Below, in pieces: positions 41,092 to 48,500 of a stretch of 54,029 nt of DNA. This DNA comes from Thioalkalivibrio sulfidiphilus. GTDB taxonomy: Bacteria; Pseudomonadota; Gammaproteobacteria; Ectothiorhodospirales; Ectothiorhodospiraceae. How positions within the stretch are numbered: position 1 is the stretch's first letter; every line of letters begins with the position of its first letter. Under the pieces are notes generated by a model. It saw only the letters and a program-made list of their open reading frames with translations, did no database searches and had not been told where the DNA came from. The stretch lies in the NCBI RefSeq assembly GCF_000377945.1, contig NZ_KB898943.1, positions 1 through 54,029 of the forward strand, in the 5' to 3' direction. The position numbers and the translations under genes are program-made.

Positions 41092-42233
41092 AGCACGGCC
41101 GGCACCTGCTTCGACAGGGCCTGCTTCTCCTTCACCGCCTCGGCGCCGGTGAGCACGAAGCCGCCCACCTCATCGCCCTGACTGAACACCGCGCGCACGC
41201 CCTCGCCCACCGACTCGATCTTCCACTCGCCCACCGCACCGGGCGCAGGCGGGGCCACCACCACCGGGTGGGCGGGGGTCTTCACCACTACGGGCATGGC
41301 CGGATAGCTGACCTGGGTAGGTTCGCCGGCCAGGGTCTTCGCCAGGGCCCGGGCCGCGTGCATGATGGGCATCACGTAGGGCAGCACCAGACCGGCCACC
41401 TGGGCACAGTCACCCAGGGCATAGACGCCCTCGGCGGAGGTGGCGAGAGTGCGATCCAGCACGATGCCGCGATCCACTTCCAGACCCGCTTCCCGGGCCA
41501 GTCGGGTATCGGGGCGCAGGCCCACGGCGGAGAGGATCGCGCCGGCCTCGACGGTCTCGCCGTTGTCCAGGCTCAGGCGAAAGCCCGTGTCCTTGCGATC
41601 GATGCGCTTGACCACGGTCTCCAGGTGGAATCGGATACCGGCGGCCTCGAGCCCCTTCTGGATGGCGCGACCCGCCGCCTCCGGGACCAGGCGCCCCAGG
41701 GGGGCGGTGTCGGGCCCGATCACGTCCACCTCGCGTCCGCTGCCGCGCAGGTCATTGGCGAACTCGCAGCCGATCAGGCCAGGGCCGATCACGGCCACGT
41801 GCCCCACCCCCTCGATGGCCTCGCGGAAGCGCCCGTAGTCCTCGCGGCTGTTCACCGACAGCACCGCATCGGCACCGTCGCCTTCGTAGGAGAGGCGAAT
41901 GGGCTCGGCGCCCACCGCCAGCACCAGGCGGCCGTAGTCCAGGGACTCGCCGTCCTCAAGGCGCACCTGCCGTGCGGCGGTGTCGATGGCCGCCACCCGG
42001 CGCCGGGTCAGGATGCGCGCATCCAGCTGCCCGGCCATGGCCTCGGCGCTCTGGCTGATCAGGGCCTCGGGATCCTTGTTGGAGGCAAACGCATTGGACA
42101 GCATGGGCTTGGAATAGAAGGCCCCGTCGTCCGCCGTGACCAGGGTCAGCGGCGTCTCTTTGTCCAGCTTGCGGAACTCACGGGCCAGGGTATAGCCGGC
42201 CAGTCCCGTGCCGATGATGACGATTCCCGACAT
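41088..42233 (-). CDS. Rubredoxin-NAD(+) reductase
   Basis: A 381-residue FAD/NAD(P)H oxidoreductase: FAD motif IVIIGTGLAGYTLAREFRKL, the internal NAD motif HVAVIGPGLIGCEFANDL (about residue 148), GRLVLAVGAEPIRL, and GVYALGDCAQ. The C-terminal 70 residues (PVVVKTPAHPVVVAPPAPGA) match the rubredoxin-binding domain of Pseudomonas-type rubredoxin reductase (about 384 residues). It moves electrons from NAD(P)H to rubredoxin, encoded just upstream, and on to rubrerythrin for peroxide reduction. The TAG stop is contributed by the terminal repeat of the MITE-like element, so the last residues may have been altered by that insertion. Confidence 0.94.
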   Translation of the reverse strand: MSGIVIIGTGLAGYTLAREFRKLDKETPLTLVTADDGAFYSKPMLSNAFASNKDPEALISQSAEAMAGQLDARILTRRRVAAIDTAARQVRLEDGESLDYGRLVLAVGAEPIRLSYEGDGADAVLSVNSREDYGRFREAIEGVGHVAVIGPGLIGCEFANDLRGSGREVDVIGPDTAPLGRLVPEAAGRAIQKGLEAAGIRFHLETVVKRIDRKDTGFRLSLDNGETVEAGAILSAVGLRPDTRLAREAGLEVDRGIVLDRTLATSAEGVYALGDCAQVAGLVLPYVMPIMHAARALAKTLAGEPTQVSYPAMPVVVKTPAHPVVVAPPAPGAVGEWKIESVGEGVRAVFSQGDEVGGFVLTGAEAVKEKQALSKQVPAVL

Positions 42234-42237
42234 GTCT

Positions 42238-42300
42238 TCAGGCTCCCGCGTAGCAGCGGCCCAGCAGGCGCCACCATTTGATGATCGGTTTGTTTTTCAT
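42238..42300 (-). CDS. Possible 20-residue peptide between rubredoxin and its reductase
   Basis: A very short frame encoding MKNKPIIKWWRLLGRCYAGA. It has a well-placed GGAGG upstream of the ATG at 42300 and ends 4 bases before the rubredoxin reductase start. It is basic and amphipathic, with two tryptophans and one cysteine. It may be a leader peptide coupling translation of the reductase, or a real microprotein. I know no homologue. The evidence is the ribosome binding site and the tight spacing only. Confidence 0.35.
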   Translation of the reverse strand: MKNKPIIKWWRLLGRCYAGA

Positions 42301-42326
42301 GACATTGCCTCCATTGAGGCAGGTCA

Positions 42327-42389
42327 GGCGTGAGGTGTCAGGCGACAGGCGTGACACTGCACCACGCCTCACCCCTCACGCCTCCCACC
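42327..42389. repeat. Inverted heptamer array, GGNGTNA family
   Basis: Left heptamers 42327-42354: GGCGTGA, GGTGTCA, GGCGACA, GGCGTGA. Right heptamers 42362-42389 on the minus strand: GGTGGGA, GGCGTGA, GGGGTGA, GGCGTGG. The spacer is 7 bases. The last codons and TAA stop of the rubredoxin gene read GGCGTAA and so form one more word in register. Confidence 0.9.
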
Positions 42390-42560
42390 TTACGCCGCGA
42401 CCAGCACCATCTCGAAGTCGGCCTTGGCCACGCCGCACTCGGGGCATTCCCAGTTTTCCGGGATGTCTTCCCAGCGGGTACCCGCGGCGATGCCGTCCTC
42501 CGGCATGCCCACGGCCTCGTCGTAGATGAACCCACACACCACACATTCCCACTTTCTCAT
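42390..42560 (-). CDS. Rubredoxin
   Basis: A 56-residue rubredoxin with both iron-binding pairs, [13 protein letters not shown] (residues 6-9) and [12 protein letters not shown] (39-42), a normal length and spacing for the family. It carries single electrons from rubredoxin reductase to acceptors such as rubrerythrin. It begins at ATG 42560 with GGAG upstream, 101 bases after the rubrerythrin gene, and is followed by the 20-residue frame and the reductase gene. The gene order rubrerythrin, rubredoxin, reductase makes a complete NAD(P)H-to-peroxide chain. Confidence 0.97.
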   Translation of the reverse strand: MRKWECVVCGFIYDEAVGMPEDGIAAGTRWEDIPENWECPECGVAKADFEMVLVAA

Positions 42561-42616
42561 GATCGATCTCCAATAACCTGTTCAGTTGTCTGTTTGAGGC
42601 GGGGCAACGCCCCGCC

Positions 42617-42658
42617 CCCTTGTCTCTTGCATCTTGCATCTTGGATCTTGTCTCTGCG
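42617..42658. repeat. Single-armed heptamer array, MTCTTGN family
   Basis: Six consecutive heptamers: CCCTTGT, CTCTTGC, ATCTTGC, ATCTTGG, ATCTTGT, CTCTGCG. No facing arm is present, but a GC hairpin (GGCGGGGC against GCCCCGCC, about 42598-42616) precedes it. It starts four bases after the rubrerythrin stop on the minus strand. Confidence 0.85.
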
Positions 42659-42661
42659 CCT

Positions 42662-43156
42662 TTATGCGACCTTGCGAGCCGCTTCCACCCGCGCCAGCGC
42701 ATCCTTGTAGTGATTGGCGTGACGCTCTTCCACCCGGGCCAGGGCGGCGAAGCGCTTGGCGGCCTTCTCCAGGACGCCCTGGAAGTAGTCGGCGTGCTCA
42801 ATGGACTCGGCGATCTGCTCGTCGAACTCGCGCACCGCGGCCTCGTTCTTCTCCTGCATGGCCATGTGACGGAACTGCGGGTACATCTCGCTGTATTCGT
42901 AGGTCTCGCCCTCGATGGCCAGTTCCAGGCACCGGGCCGGGTTCATCTTGGCCTTGGGAAACAGCAGGTCCAGGTGACCGAATGCATGCTGCACCTCCTG
43001 GGCGGCGGTGGCCTCGAAGGCCTGCGCGGACTCGATATCGCCCATCTCGCGGCACAGCTTGGCGAAATACAGGTACTTGATATGGGCCATGGACTCGCCG
43101 GCAAACGCGGCTTCCAGGTTCTTGACGGTGACCGAACCGTTCTCGGACTGCTTCAT
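42662..43156 (-). CDS. Rubrerythrin (without rubredoxin domain)
   Basis: A 164-residue di-iron peroxidase of the erythrin type. It carries the ferritin-like four-helix bundle with ligand helices AAFAGESMAHIKYLYFAKLC, FEATAAQEVQHAFGHLDLLF, AIEGETYEYSEMYPQF and ARVEERHANHYKDALARV, providing ExxH-type iron ligands. The C-terminal rubredoxin domain of classic rubrerythrin is absent; the separate rubredoxin gene downstream supplies it. It reduces hydrogen peroxide to water. The start at 43156 lies behind a good -10/-35 pair and an OxyR box, so peroxide induction through the adjacent oxyR gene is likely. Confidence 0.96.
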   Translation of the reverse strand: MKQSENGSVTVKNLEAAFAGESMAHIKYLYFAKLCREMGDIESAQAFEATAAQEVQHAFGHLDLLFPKAKMNPARCLELAIEGETYEYSEMYPQFRHMAMQEKNEAAVREFDEQIAESIEHADYFQGVLEKAAKRFAALARVEERHANHYKDALARVEAARKVA

Positions 43157-43210
43157 GATGTTGACCTCCGGGTTTGAAAAGTTGCGCCGCGGTGTTGCGG
43201 CATGGAGGTC

Positions 43211-43240
43211 ATATTAGGAATTGACTATCGATATATCCAA
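43211..43240 (-). promoter_or_regulatory. Sigma-70 promoter of the rubrerythrin gene
   Basis: On the minus strand, TTGGAT (43240-43235) and TAATAT (43216-43211) are separated by 18 bases, in an AT-rich stretch that stands out from the GC-rich surroundings. The start codon is about 48 bases beyond the predicted start of transcription. Confidence 0.6.
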
Positions 43241-43261
43241 TTTAATTAAACGAACACCATG

Positions 43262-43276
43262 ATAGCTTTGGGCTAT
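43262..43276. promoter_or_regulatory. OxyR binding half-site
   Basis: ATAGCTTTGGGCTAT matches the OxyR element ATAG-N7-CTAT exactly in its conserved ends. It is centred about 65 bases upstream of the predicted rubrerythrin transcription start, a normal place for activation. A second full half-site at the usual spacing is not evident. The oxyR gene lies 205 bases further upstream on the same strand. Confidence 0.6.
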
Positions 43277-43294
43277 GATGGACTGAAAAATCAT

Positions 43295-43450
43295 GGGGTC
43301 CGCAAATGAACGCGAATCAACGCAAATAAACACAGAGCACCATGGTCGCTGCCTTTATCGCCCCCTCCAAGGAAGCAGTCAACGAGCGCAGAACGGACTG
43401 GTTCAGACCTTTTCGTAATTTGCGTTGATTCGCGTTCATTCGCGGACCCC
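43295..43450. repeat. Inverted decamer array, CGCAAATNAA family
   Basis: Left decamers CGCAAATGAA, CGCGAATCAA, CGCAAATAAA at 43301-43330, preceded by GGGGTC. The right arm 43415-43444, read on the minus strand, is CGCGAATGAA, CGCGAATCAA, CGCAAATTAC, also preceded by GGGGTC. The spacer is 84 bases and holds no gene. The array fills most of the 324-base gap between oxyR and the rubrerythrin promoter. Confidence 0.88.
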
Positions 43451-43480
43451 CGGGGTTTTGCGGACCCCCGGTTTAAGGAT

Positions 43481-44410
43481 TCAGGGCCTGATCGGTTCCA
43501 CGCAGCTGAGGTCGGCGTCCAGGATGGCCTGGCGCACCGCCTCGATGGCCTTGGGGCGGGGGAAGCTCACCCGCCAGGCCAGGGCCACCCGGCGGGTGGG
43601 CACGGGTTTGGCGAAACGGCGGATGGTCAGCAGGCGCTGGGCGTAGCGGTCGGCCCCGGCGGCGGTGCAGGGCAGGACGGTCATGCCCATGCCCGAGGCC
43701 ACCATGTGCCGGATGGTCTCCAGCGAACTGCCCTCCACGGTGCGCTGGATGCTGTGGTCCGAGGTCACGGTGCGGTGGCAGTTGGGACAGAGTTCCAGCA
43801 CCTGGTCCCGGAAGCAGTGGCCCGCGCCCAGCAGCAGCAGATTCTCCGAGGCCATGTCGGTGAGCTTGATCGTCTCCCGTGCGCTCCAGGGGTGGCCGGC
43901 CGGGAGCACAGCCACGAAGGGCTCGTCGTAGAGCGGCAGGGTGACGATGCCCGGTTCCTCGAAGGGCAGGGAGATGATGATGGCATCCAGGTCCCCCTGC
44001 TTGAGGCGCTCCGAGAGCCGCGCGGTGTAGTTCTCCTCGATCACCAGGGGCATGTTCGGCGCCGACTCCCTGAGCGCCGGGATCAGGTGCGGCATGAGGT
44101 AGGGGGCGATGGTGAAGATCGCCCCCAGGCGCAGGGGTCCGCTCAACTGGTCCTGCCCCTGGCGCGCGGCAAGCACCACCGCGTCGGCCGCCTCCAGGGT
44201 GCGCTGAGCCTGGGCCACCACCTGCTCGCCCACGGGGGTCACGGAGATCTCCCCCCGGTTCCGCTCGAACAGAGTCACGCCCAGCTCATCCTCCAACTTC
44301 TTCACCGCCACGCTCAAGGTCGGCTGGCTCACATGGCAGGCCTCGGCGGCGCGGCCGAAATGGCGTTCCCGGGCAACGGCGACGATGTAGCGGAGTTCGG
44401 TGAGGGTCAT
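43481..44410 (-). CDS. oxyR: Hydrogen-peroxide-sensing regulator OxyR
   Basis: A 309-residue LysR-family regulator. The N-terminal helix-turn-helix reads ARERHFGRAAEACHVSQPTL and SVAVKKLEDELGVTLFERNR. The sensing cysteines are in GAGHCFRDQVLELC, at about residues 199 and 208, the same positions as Cys199 and Cys208 of E. coli OxyR, and the threonine- and histidine-containing pocket (SDHSIQRTVEGSSLETIRHM) is conserved. Peroxide oxidises this pair to a disulfide and turns on target genes. It lies upstream of rubrerythrin, rubredoxin and rubredoxin reductase on the same strand, with an ATAG-N7-CTAT site before rubrerythrin, so this block looks like its local regulon. Divergent from the copper-receptor gene. 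Confidence 0.96.
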   Translation of the reverse strand: MTLTELRYIVAVARERHFGRAAEACHVSQPTLSVAVKKLEDELGVTLFERNRGEISVTPVGEQVVAQAQRTLEAADAVVLAARQGQDQLSGPLRLGAIFTIAPYLMPHLIPALRESAPNMPLVIEENYTARLSERLKQGDLDAIIISLPFEEPGIVTLPLYDEPFVAVLPAGHPWSARETIKLTDMASENLLLLGAGHCFRDQVLELCPNCHRTVTSDHSIQRTVEGSSLETIRHMVASGMGMTVLPCTAAGADRYAQRLLTIRRFAKPVPTRRVALAWRVSFPRPKAIEAVRQAILDADLSCVEPIRP

Positions 44411-44419
44411 CAGTAAGGC

Positions 44420-44460
44420 GCTAGAGACAAGTGGCTAGAGACAAGATACAAGAAAAACCT
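44420..44460. repeat. Short heptamer array, MTCTTGN family
   Basis: Read on the minus strand the words TTCTTGT, ATCTTGT, CTCTAGC, CACTTGT run in register at 44427-44454, followed by CTCTAG. No opposite arm is present. It lies just upstream of the oxyR start codon in the divergent gap. Confidence 0.7.
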
Positions 44461-44493
44461 GTTGGGCGAGACCTTCAGTCATGGGGCATTTCA

Positions 44494-44505
44494 CACACCT
44501 GTGTG
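44494..44505. promoter_or_regulatory. Palindrome, candidate activator site for the copper receptor gene
   Basis: CACAC-CT-GTGTG is a perfect 12-base palindrome 66 bases upstream of the sigma-54 promoter at 44571. The distance suits an enhancer site for a sigma-54 activator such as the PspF-like protein encoded downstream of the receptor. Only one copy is seen. Confidence 0.4.
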
Positions 44506-44570
44506 GCATATGGCCCGCAACTCCCAAGATGCATCGTTCTGCCCCCCTGTCGCCGCGCCGTTTGCGGCTG

Positions 44571-44586
44571 TGGCCTGGTAATTGCC
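44571..44586 (+). promoter_or_regulatory. Sigma-54 promoter of the copper receptor gene
   Basis: TGGCCTGGTAATTGCC has the GG-N10-GC spacing, a TTGC -12 box and a good -24 box (TGGC). It is 43 bases before the receptor ATG, and a sigma-54 activator gene lies just beyond the receptor gene. Confidence 0.68.
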
Positions 44587-44628
44587 TACAGGTCGAAGGG
44601 ATAACGACAACCACTATGGGGAGACACC

Positions 44629-46647
44629 ATGCCACACCATCGCCTGGCCCTGGCCATCGCAGTTGCACTGAGCATTCCCTGCGCCCACGCGGACATCATC
44701 CTGGCGCCCATCACCGTGACCGCCACCCAGGAAGTCGCGATACCCGCCACGGATCAGCTTACCGAGCACACCCCGCTGCAGAGCCCCAAGGCCGACGCGG
44801 GCGAGGCCCTGCGACTGATCCCGGGGGTATCCGGCTCGCGCATGGGTCAGCACGGCATCGACCCCATCATCCGGGGCCAGACGGCGGATCAGCTCAACGT
44901 GCTGATCGATGGCGGCTTTGTATTCGCCGCCTGCCCCAACCGCATGGACCCGCCCACCAGTTTCGGCTCATTGATGCTGTATGACCGTATCGTGGTGGAA
45001 AAGGGGGTGCAGAGCCTGCTGCACGGCCCGGGCGGCAGTGGCGGCACCATCCTGTTTGAACGCGACACCGCCGAGATGGCCGCCGAACCCGGCGTGCGCG
45101 GGCGACTGAGTTTCGGCGCCAACGACAACGGCCTGCACGGCGACGTGGGCCTGGACATGCTGATGAGCAACGGCCAGGGTTATGTGCGCGTGCTGGGGGA
45201 GGCGCTCAACGCCGGCAACTACGAGGACGGCGATGGCAACGAGGTCCCCTCCTCCATGAAAAAGCGCGCCGTCACCCTGATCGGCGGCTACCGCCACGAC
45301 AATCACAGCGGCGTGGAGGCCTCGGTGGATCGATCCCGGGTCACCGACGCTCGCTATGCCGGCGCCGGCATGGACTCTCCGGATGATGAGCTGAGCGCCT
45401 ACCGGCTCAAGGGCTGGGCCGAGGCCCTGGACGGACCGGTCAGCGGCGTGAAGGCGGAAGCATGGCGCAGCGACGTGGACCACGTCATGGACAACTTCTC
45501 CCTGCGCGAACCGGCCAACCCGATGATGCTCAGGCGCTCGCCCACCACCTCCCGCACCACCGGTGGCCGGCTGATTCTGAGCTCGCAACTGGATCGCGCC
45601 GAGTTGGACTACGGCGTGGATCTCCGGCGGGTGGACCGCGATGCGGTCCTGCTAGACGCCCTGAGCGGTGACCTGCTGTTCCGCACCTGGCCGGATGCAC
45701 GCCAGGACAACCTGGGACTGTTCGCCCAGGCAGACATGCAGACTGGCACGGCCGGACTGCTGCGCGCCGGTCTGAGGGTGGATCGCCACGAATCCAGTAT
45801 CGACAGCGATCTGGAAGGACAGAGCATCGCCAACGCCATCGCGCCCTGGGTGCCGGAAGGCACGGCGGAAGCGGCCGGCAAGACGCGCAGGGACACCCAG
45901 GTCAGCGCCCTGCTGCGTTATGAACATGCGATCAACGGCTCGCTCACCGCCTTCACCGGCCTGAGCCGAACCATCCGCCAGCCGGATGCCACCGAGCTCT
46001 ACTTCTACCGACCGCACATGACTGAACGGCTCATCGGCAACCCGTCCCTGGACGCCGAGAAGCACCATCAGCTGGACCTGGGCGTGGTCGGCCAGGGACC
46101 GCGCCTGAGCTACGAGGCCGCGCTTTTCTACGACCGGGTGGAGGATTTCATCCTGCGTGACGATGTGGGCAGCACCCTCAGCTTCCGCAACGTCAGGGCC
46201 ACGCTCTGGGGCGCGGAACTGGGCGCCGGTTTCCGCCTGCATGATGACCTGATCCTGAGCGGCGCCCTGGCCTACGTGCGCGGCCGAAATGAAAGCGATG
46301 GCCGCGACCTGCCGCAGATCCCGCCGTTGAACGGGCATGTGGGCCTGGAATACCAGCCCGCTCAGTGGCTGCTGGGCGCGCGCACCCGCTTCGCCGACAA
46401 GCAGACCCGCATCGACACCCTGGGCGGCCTGGACACCATTGAAACCCCGGCCTGGGCCGTGCTGGATCTGTACGGCAGCTACCGGGTGAACCGGCAGCTG
46501 GAAATGCGCGCGGGCGTGGACAACCTGTTCGACCGTCACTACGCGGAACACGTCAACCGCAACTACTCAGCCCTGTTCGGAGACCCAACGGATCGCATCT
46601 ACGAGCCGGGCCGCACCCTGTGGGCGCGGGTCAACGTGACGTTCTGA
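44629..46647 (+). CDS. TonB-dependent copper receptor (OprC/NosA-like)
   Basis: A 672-residue outer-membrane receptor with signal peptide (MPHHRLALAIAVALSIPCAH), plug domain (about residues 40-160: GEALRLIPGVSGSRMGQHGI, DGGFVFAACPNRMDPPTS) and a 22-strand beta barrel ending in F (LWARVNVTF). The CxxxM motif CPNRM at about 102-106 and the HxM in DHVMDN at about 285-287 correspond to the copper-binding CxxxM-HxM residues known from Pseudomonas OprC. TonB box candidates lie near ITVTATQE. It likely imports copper for enzymes such as haem-copper oxidases or nitrous oxide reductase. A sigma-54 promoter precedes it and a PspF-like activator gene follows convergently. Confidence 0.93.
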   Translation: MPHHRLALAIAVALSIPCAHADIILAPITVTATQEVAIPATDQLTEHTPLQSPKADAGEALRLIPGVSGSRMGQHGIDPIIRGQTADQLNVLIDGGFVFAACPNRMDPPTSFGSLMLYDRIVVEKGVQSLLHGPGGSGGTILFERDTAEMAAEPGVRGRLSFGANDNGLHGDVGLDMLMSNGQGYVRVLGEALNAGNYEDGDGNEVPSSMKKRAVTLIGGYRHDNHSGVEASVDRSRVTDARYAGAGMDSPDDELSAYRLKGWAEALDGPVSGVKAEAWRSDVDHVMDNFSLREPANPMMLRRSPTTSRTTGGRLILSSQLDRAELDYGVDLRRVDRDAVLLDALSGDLLFRTWPDARQDNLGLFAQADMQTGTAGLLRAGLRVDRHESSIDSDLEGQSIANAIAPWVPEGTAEAAGKTRRDTQVSALLRYEHAINGSLTAFTGLSRTIRQPDATELYFYRPHMTERLIGNPSLDAEKHHQLDLGVVGQGPRLSYEAALFYDRVEDFILRDDVGSTLSFRNVRATLWGAELGAGFRLHDDLILSGALAYVRGRNESDGRDLPQIPPLNGHVGLEYQPAQWLLGARTRFADKQTRIDTLGGLDTIETPAWAVLDLYGSYRVNRQLEMRAGVDNLFDRHYAEHVNRNYSALFGDPTDRIYEPGRTLWARVNVTF

Positions 46648-46651
46648 GAGA

Positions 46652-46787
46652 GGTGTGAGGTGTGAGGTGTGAGGTGTGAGGTGTGAGGCAGAGCATCCCC
46701 GCCTTACGCCTTACGCCTTACGCCTTACGCCTTACGCCTTACGCCTTACGCCTTACGCCTTACGCCTTACGCCTTACGCCTTACGCC
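46652..46787. repeat. Heptamer microsatellite pair: GGTGTGA x5 facing TTACGCC x12
   Basis: Five perfect copies of GGTGTGA (46652-46686), a 17-base spacer, then twelve perfect copies of TTACGCC (46704-46787), that is GGCGTAA on the minus strand. These are two words of the GGNGTNA family. The perfect copies imply recent slippage expansion. It fills the gap between convergent genes; the PspF-like gene's TGA directly follows the last copy. Confidence 0.95.
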
Positions 46788-47792
46788 TCACTCCCCCTCC
46801 AGGGCGTACTTCTTGATGCGATACAGGAGGGTGTCCCGGGTCAGGCCCAGCAGACGGGCGGCCCGGGTGCGGTTGCCCTGGGTACGGCCCAAGGCCTGGC
46901 GGATGAGGCCTGCCTCCAGCCGATCCAGCTGCACGCCGTCCCGGGGCAACTGCCAGTCAGGCAGGTCTCCGAGCGCATTGGAACGGACCTCCAGCTGCAA
47001 GTGTTCCGGGTCGACCGTCTGACCGCTGTAGAGCACGACACAACGTTCGCAGAGATTGCGCAACTCCCGCACGTTGCCAGGCCAGCGATGACGGGTCAGC
47101 AGACGCCGGGCCTGAACGGAGAAGCGAGGCGGGCTGACCCCGTGGCGCGCGGCCAGCTTTTCGGTCAGGGCATCCAGCAACACCCCGATGTCCCCCGGCC
47201 GCTCCCGCAGGGGTGGCAACTCCAGGGGGATCACGTGCAGCCGGTAATAGAGGTCTTCCCGGAACCGGCCTGTATCCACCCAGTGGCGCAGGTCGCGATG
47301 GGTGGCCGCGAGCACGCGGACATCCACCGGTTCCGGAGTATCACTGCCCAGGGCCTGGCATTCTCCCTGTTCCAGGAAGCGCAGCAGCTTTGCCTGGGCA
47401 CTCAGGGGCAGCTCGGCCACCTCATCCAGAAACAGGGTGCCGCCCTGGGCCTGGCGGATGCGCCCGGGCCGGTCCGTCATGGCGCCGGTGAAGGCACCTC
47501 GCCGGTAACCGAACAGCTCCGCCTCGACGAGATCCCGGGGTAAGGCGGCACAGTTGACCGCCACCCAGGGCCCGCGAGCACGTCGGCTCTCGTGGTGGAT
47601 CAATCGCGCCAGCAGCTCCTTGCCGGTGCCGGTTTCCCCGAGCACCAGGGCGGTGGCGTCAGTGGCTGCGACCACCCGCGCAGCGCGTAACACCGAGAGG
47701 AATTCCGGGGATTCGCCGATCATATCCTGGGGATGAAAGCCAGTGGGCTGCATGCTTAGCTCAGGTTCGGTTTGAAGGTCGATGGGTTTCAT
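46788..47792 (-). CDS. Sigma-54 activator without sensor domain (PspF-like)
   Basis: A 334-residue enhancer-binding protein consisting of only a 30-residue N-terminal extension, an AAA+ domain (about residues 34-270: [27 protein letters not shown] about 97, FLDEVAELPLSAQAKLLRFL) and a C-terminal Fis-type helix-turn-helix (NRTRAARLLGLTRDTLLYRI). Like PspF it lacks a receiver, PAS or GAF domain, so its activity must be controlled by another protein or by expression. It lies convergent to the copper receptor gene, which has a sigma-54 promoter. The start at 47792 (MKPIDLQ) is chosen over a TTG ten codons upstream; an ATG at 47753 is also possible. The ribosome binding site is weak. Confidence 0.94.
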   Translation of the reverse strand: MKPIDLQTEPELSMQPTGFHPQDMIGESPEFLSVLRAARVVAATDATALVLGETGTGKELLARLIHHESRRARGPWVAVNCAALPRDLVEAELFGYRRGAFTGAMTDRPGRIRQAQGGTLFLDEVAELPLSAQAKLLRFLEQGECQALGSDTPEPVDVRVLAATHRDLRHWVDTGRFREDLYYRLHVIPLELPPLRERPGDIGVLLDALTEKLAARHGVSPPRFSVQARRLLTRHRWPGNVRELRNLCERCVVLYSGQTVDPEHLQLEVRSNALGDLPDWQLPRDGVQLDRLEAGLIRQALGRTQGNRTRAARLLGLTRDTLLYRIKKYALEGE

Positions 47793-47831
47793 ACATTGTC
47801 GGCCCGACAGACACCGTTTCAAGCCTGCCAG

Positions 47832-48500
47832 TTAATGCATCATCAGCGGCAACGGCGCCATGACCACGATCAACAGCCCGGCGGTTCGCCGCACCCCTGG
47901 CCGCCGGGTGAACCGGGCCAGTTGCCCCGCCATGACACCGGCGCTCACCAGGGCCGGCAGGGTCCCCAGGCCAAAGAAGCCCATGAACAGGGCGCCCGCC
48001 AGGGCGCTCTCGGCACTCACACTGTAGATCAGCGCGTAGTAGACCAGGCCGCAGGGCAACCAGCCCCAGATAAGGCCGAAGCCGAAGGCCTGCCAGAGAC
48101 TGCGCACCGGCAGCATACGACGCCCCAGGGGCTCCAGTCGCATCCACAGCGGCCTGCCCAGGTGCTCAATGCGGCTGAGCTGCGGCAGCAGGCCAGCAAT
48201 GTACAAACCCAGGGCCATCAGGAAGACCGTTCCCGCCACCCGTGCGACCATCCACACATCGGGACCGAGACGGGCACTCAGAAAGGCGCCGCCGGCACCC
48301 ATCAGGGCGCCGGCCAGCATGTAGCTGCTGACACGACCAAGACCGAAGGTGGTGTTGAATAGGGCCACGCGCGCGGGGGTCGAGCGCGCCGTCGGAGACA
48401 GACTCATGCCCAAGGCCCCGGCGATGCCGCCGCACATGCCCAGACAGTGAGTGACGCTGAACAGCCCGATCAGGAACGCCACCATCCACTGAAGATCCAT
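47832..48500 (-). CDS. Sulfite exporter TauE/SafE-family (UreH-like) membrane protein
   Basis: A 222-residue inner-membrane protein with about six membrane segments. The motif SVTHCLGMCGGIAGALGMS in TM1 (about residues 15-33) and FGLIWGWLPCGLVYYALIYS in the middle (about 140-159) each carry cysteines and are typical of the SafE/UreH-like proteins that often sit beside cbb3 oxidase assembly genes; metal handling, possibly copper, is suspected for them. Proximity to the copper receptor fits that idea. The start at 48500 overlaps the DUF3301 stop by one base (TGATG). No cco genes are in the window. Confidence 0.9.
   Translation of the reverse strand: MDLQWMVAFLIGLFSVTHCLGMCGGIAGALGMSLSPTARSTPARVALFNTTFGLGRVSSYMLAGALMGAGGAFLSARLGPDVWMVARVAGTVFLMALGLYIAGLLPQLSRIEHLGRPLWMRLEPLGRRMLPVRSLWQAFGFGLIWGWLPCGLVYYALIYSVSAESALAGALFMGFFGLGTLPALVSAGVMAGQLARFTRRPGVRRTAGLLIVVMAPLPLMMH

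Noticed and set aside
46704-46787. The twelve-copy heptamer tract as a CRISPR array.
   Set aside because: Units are 7 bp, contiguous and identical, with no spacers and no cas genes nearby.
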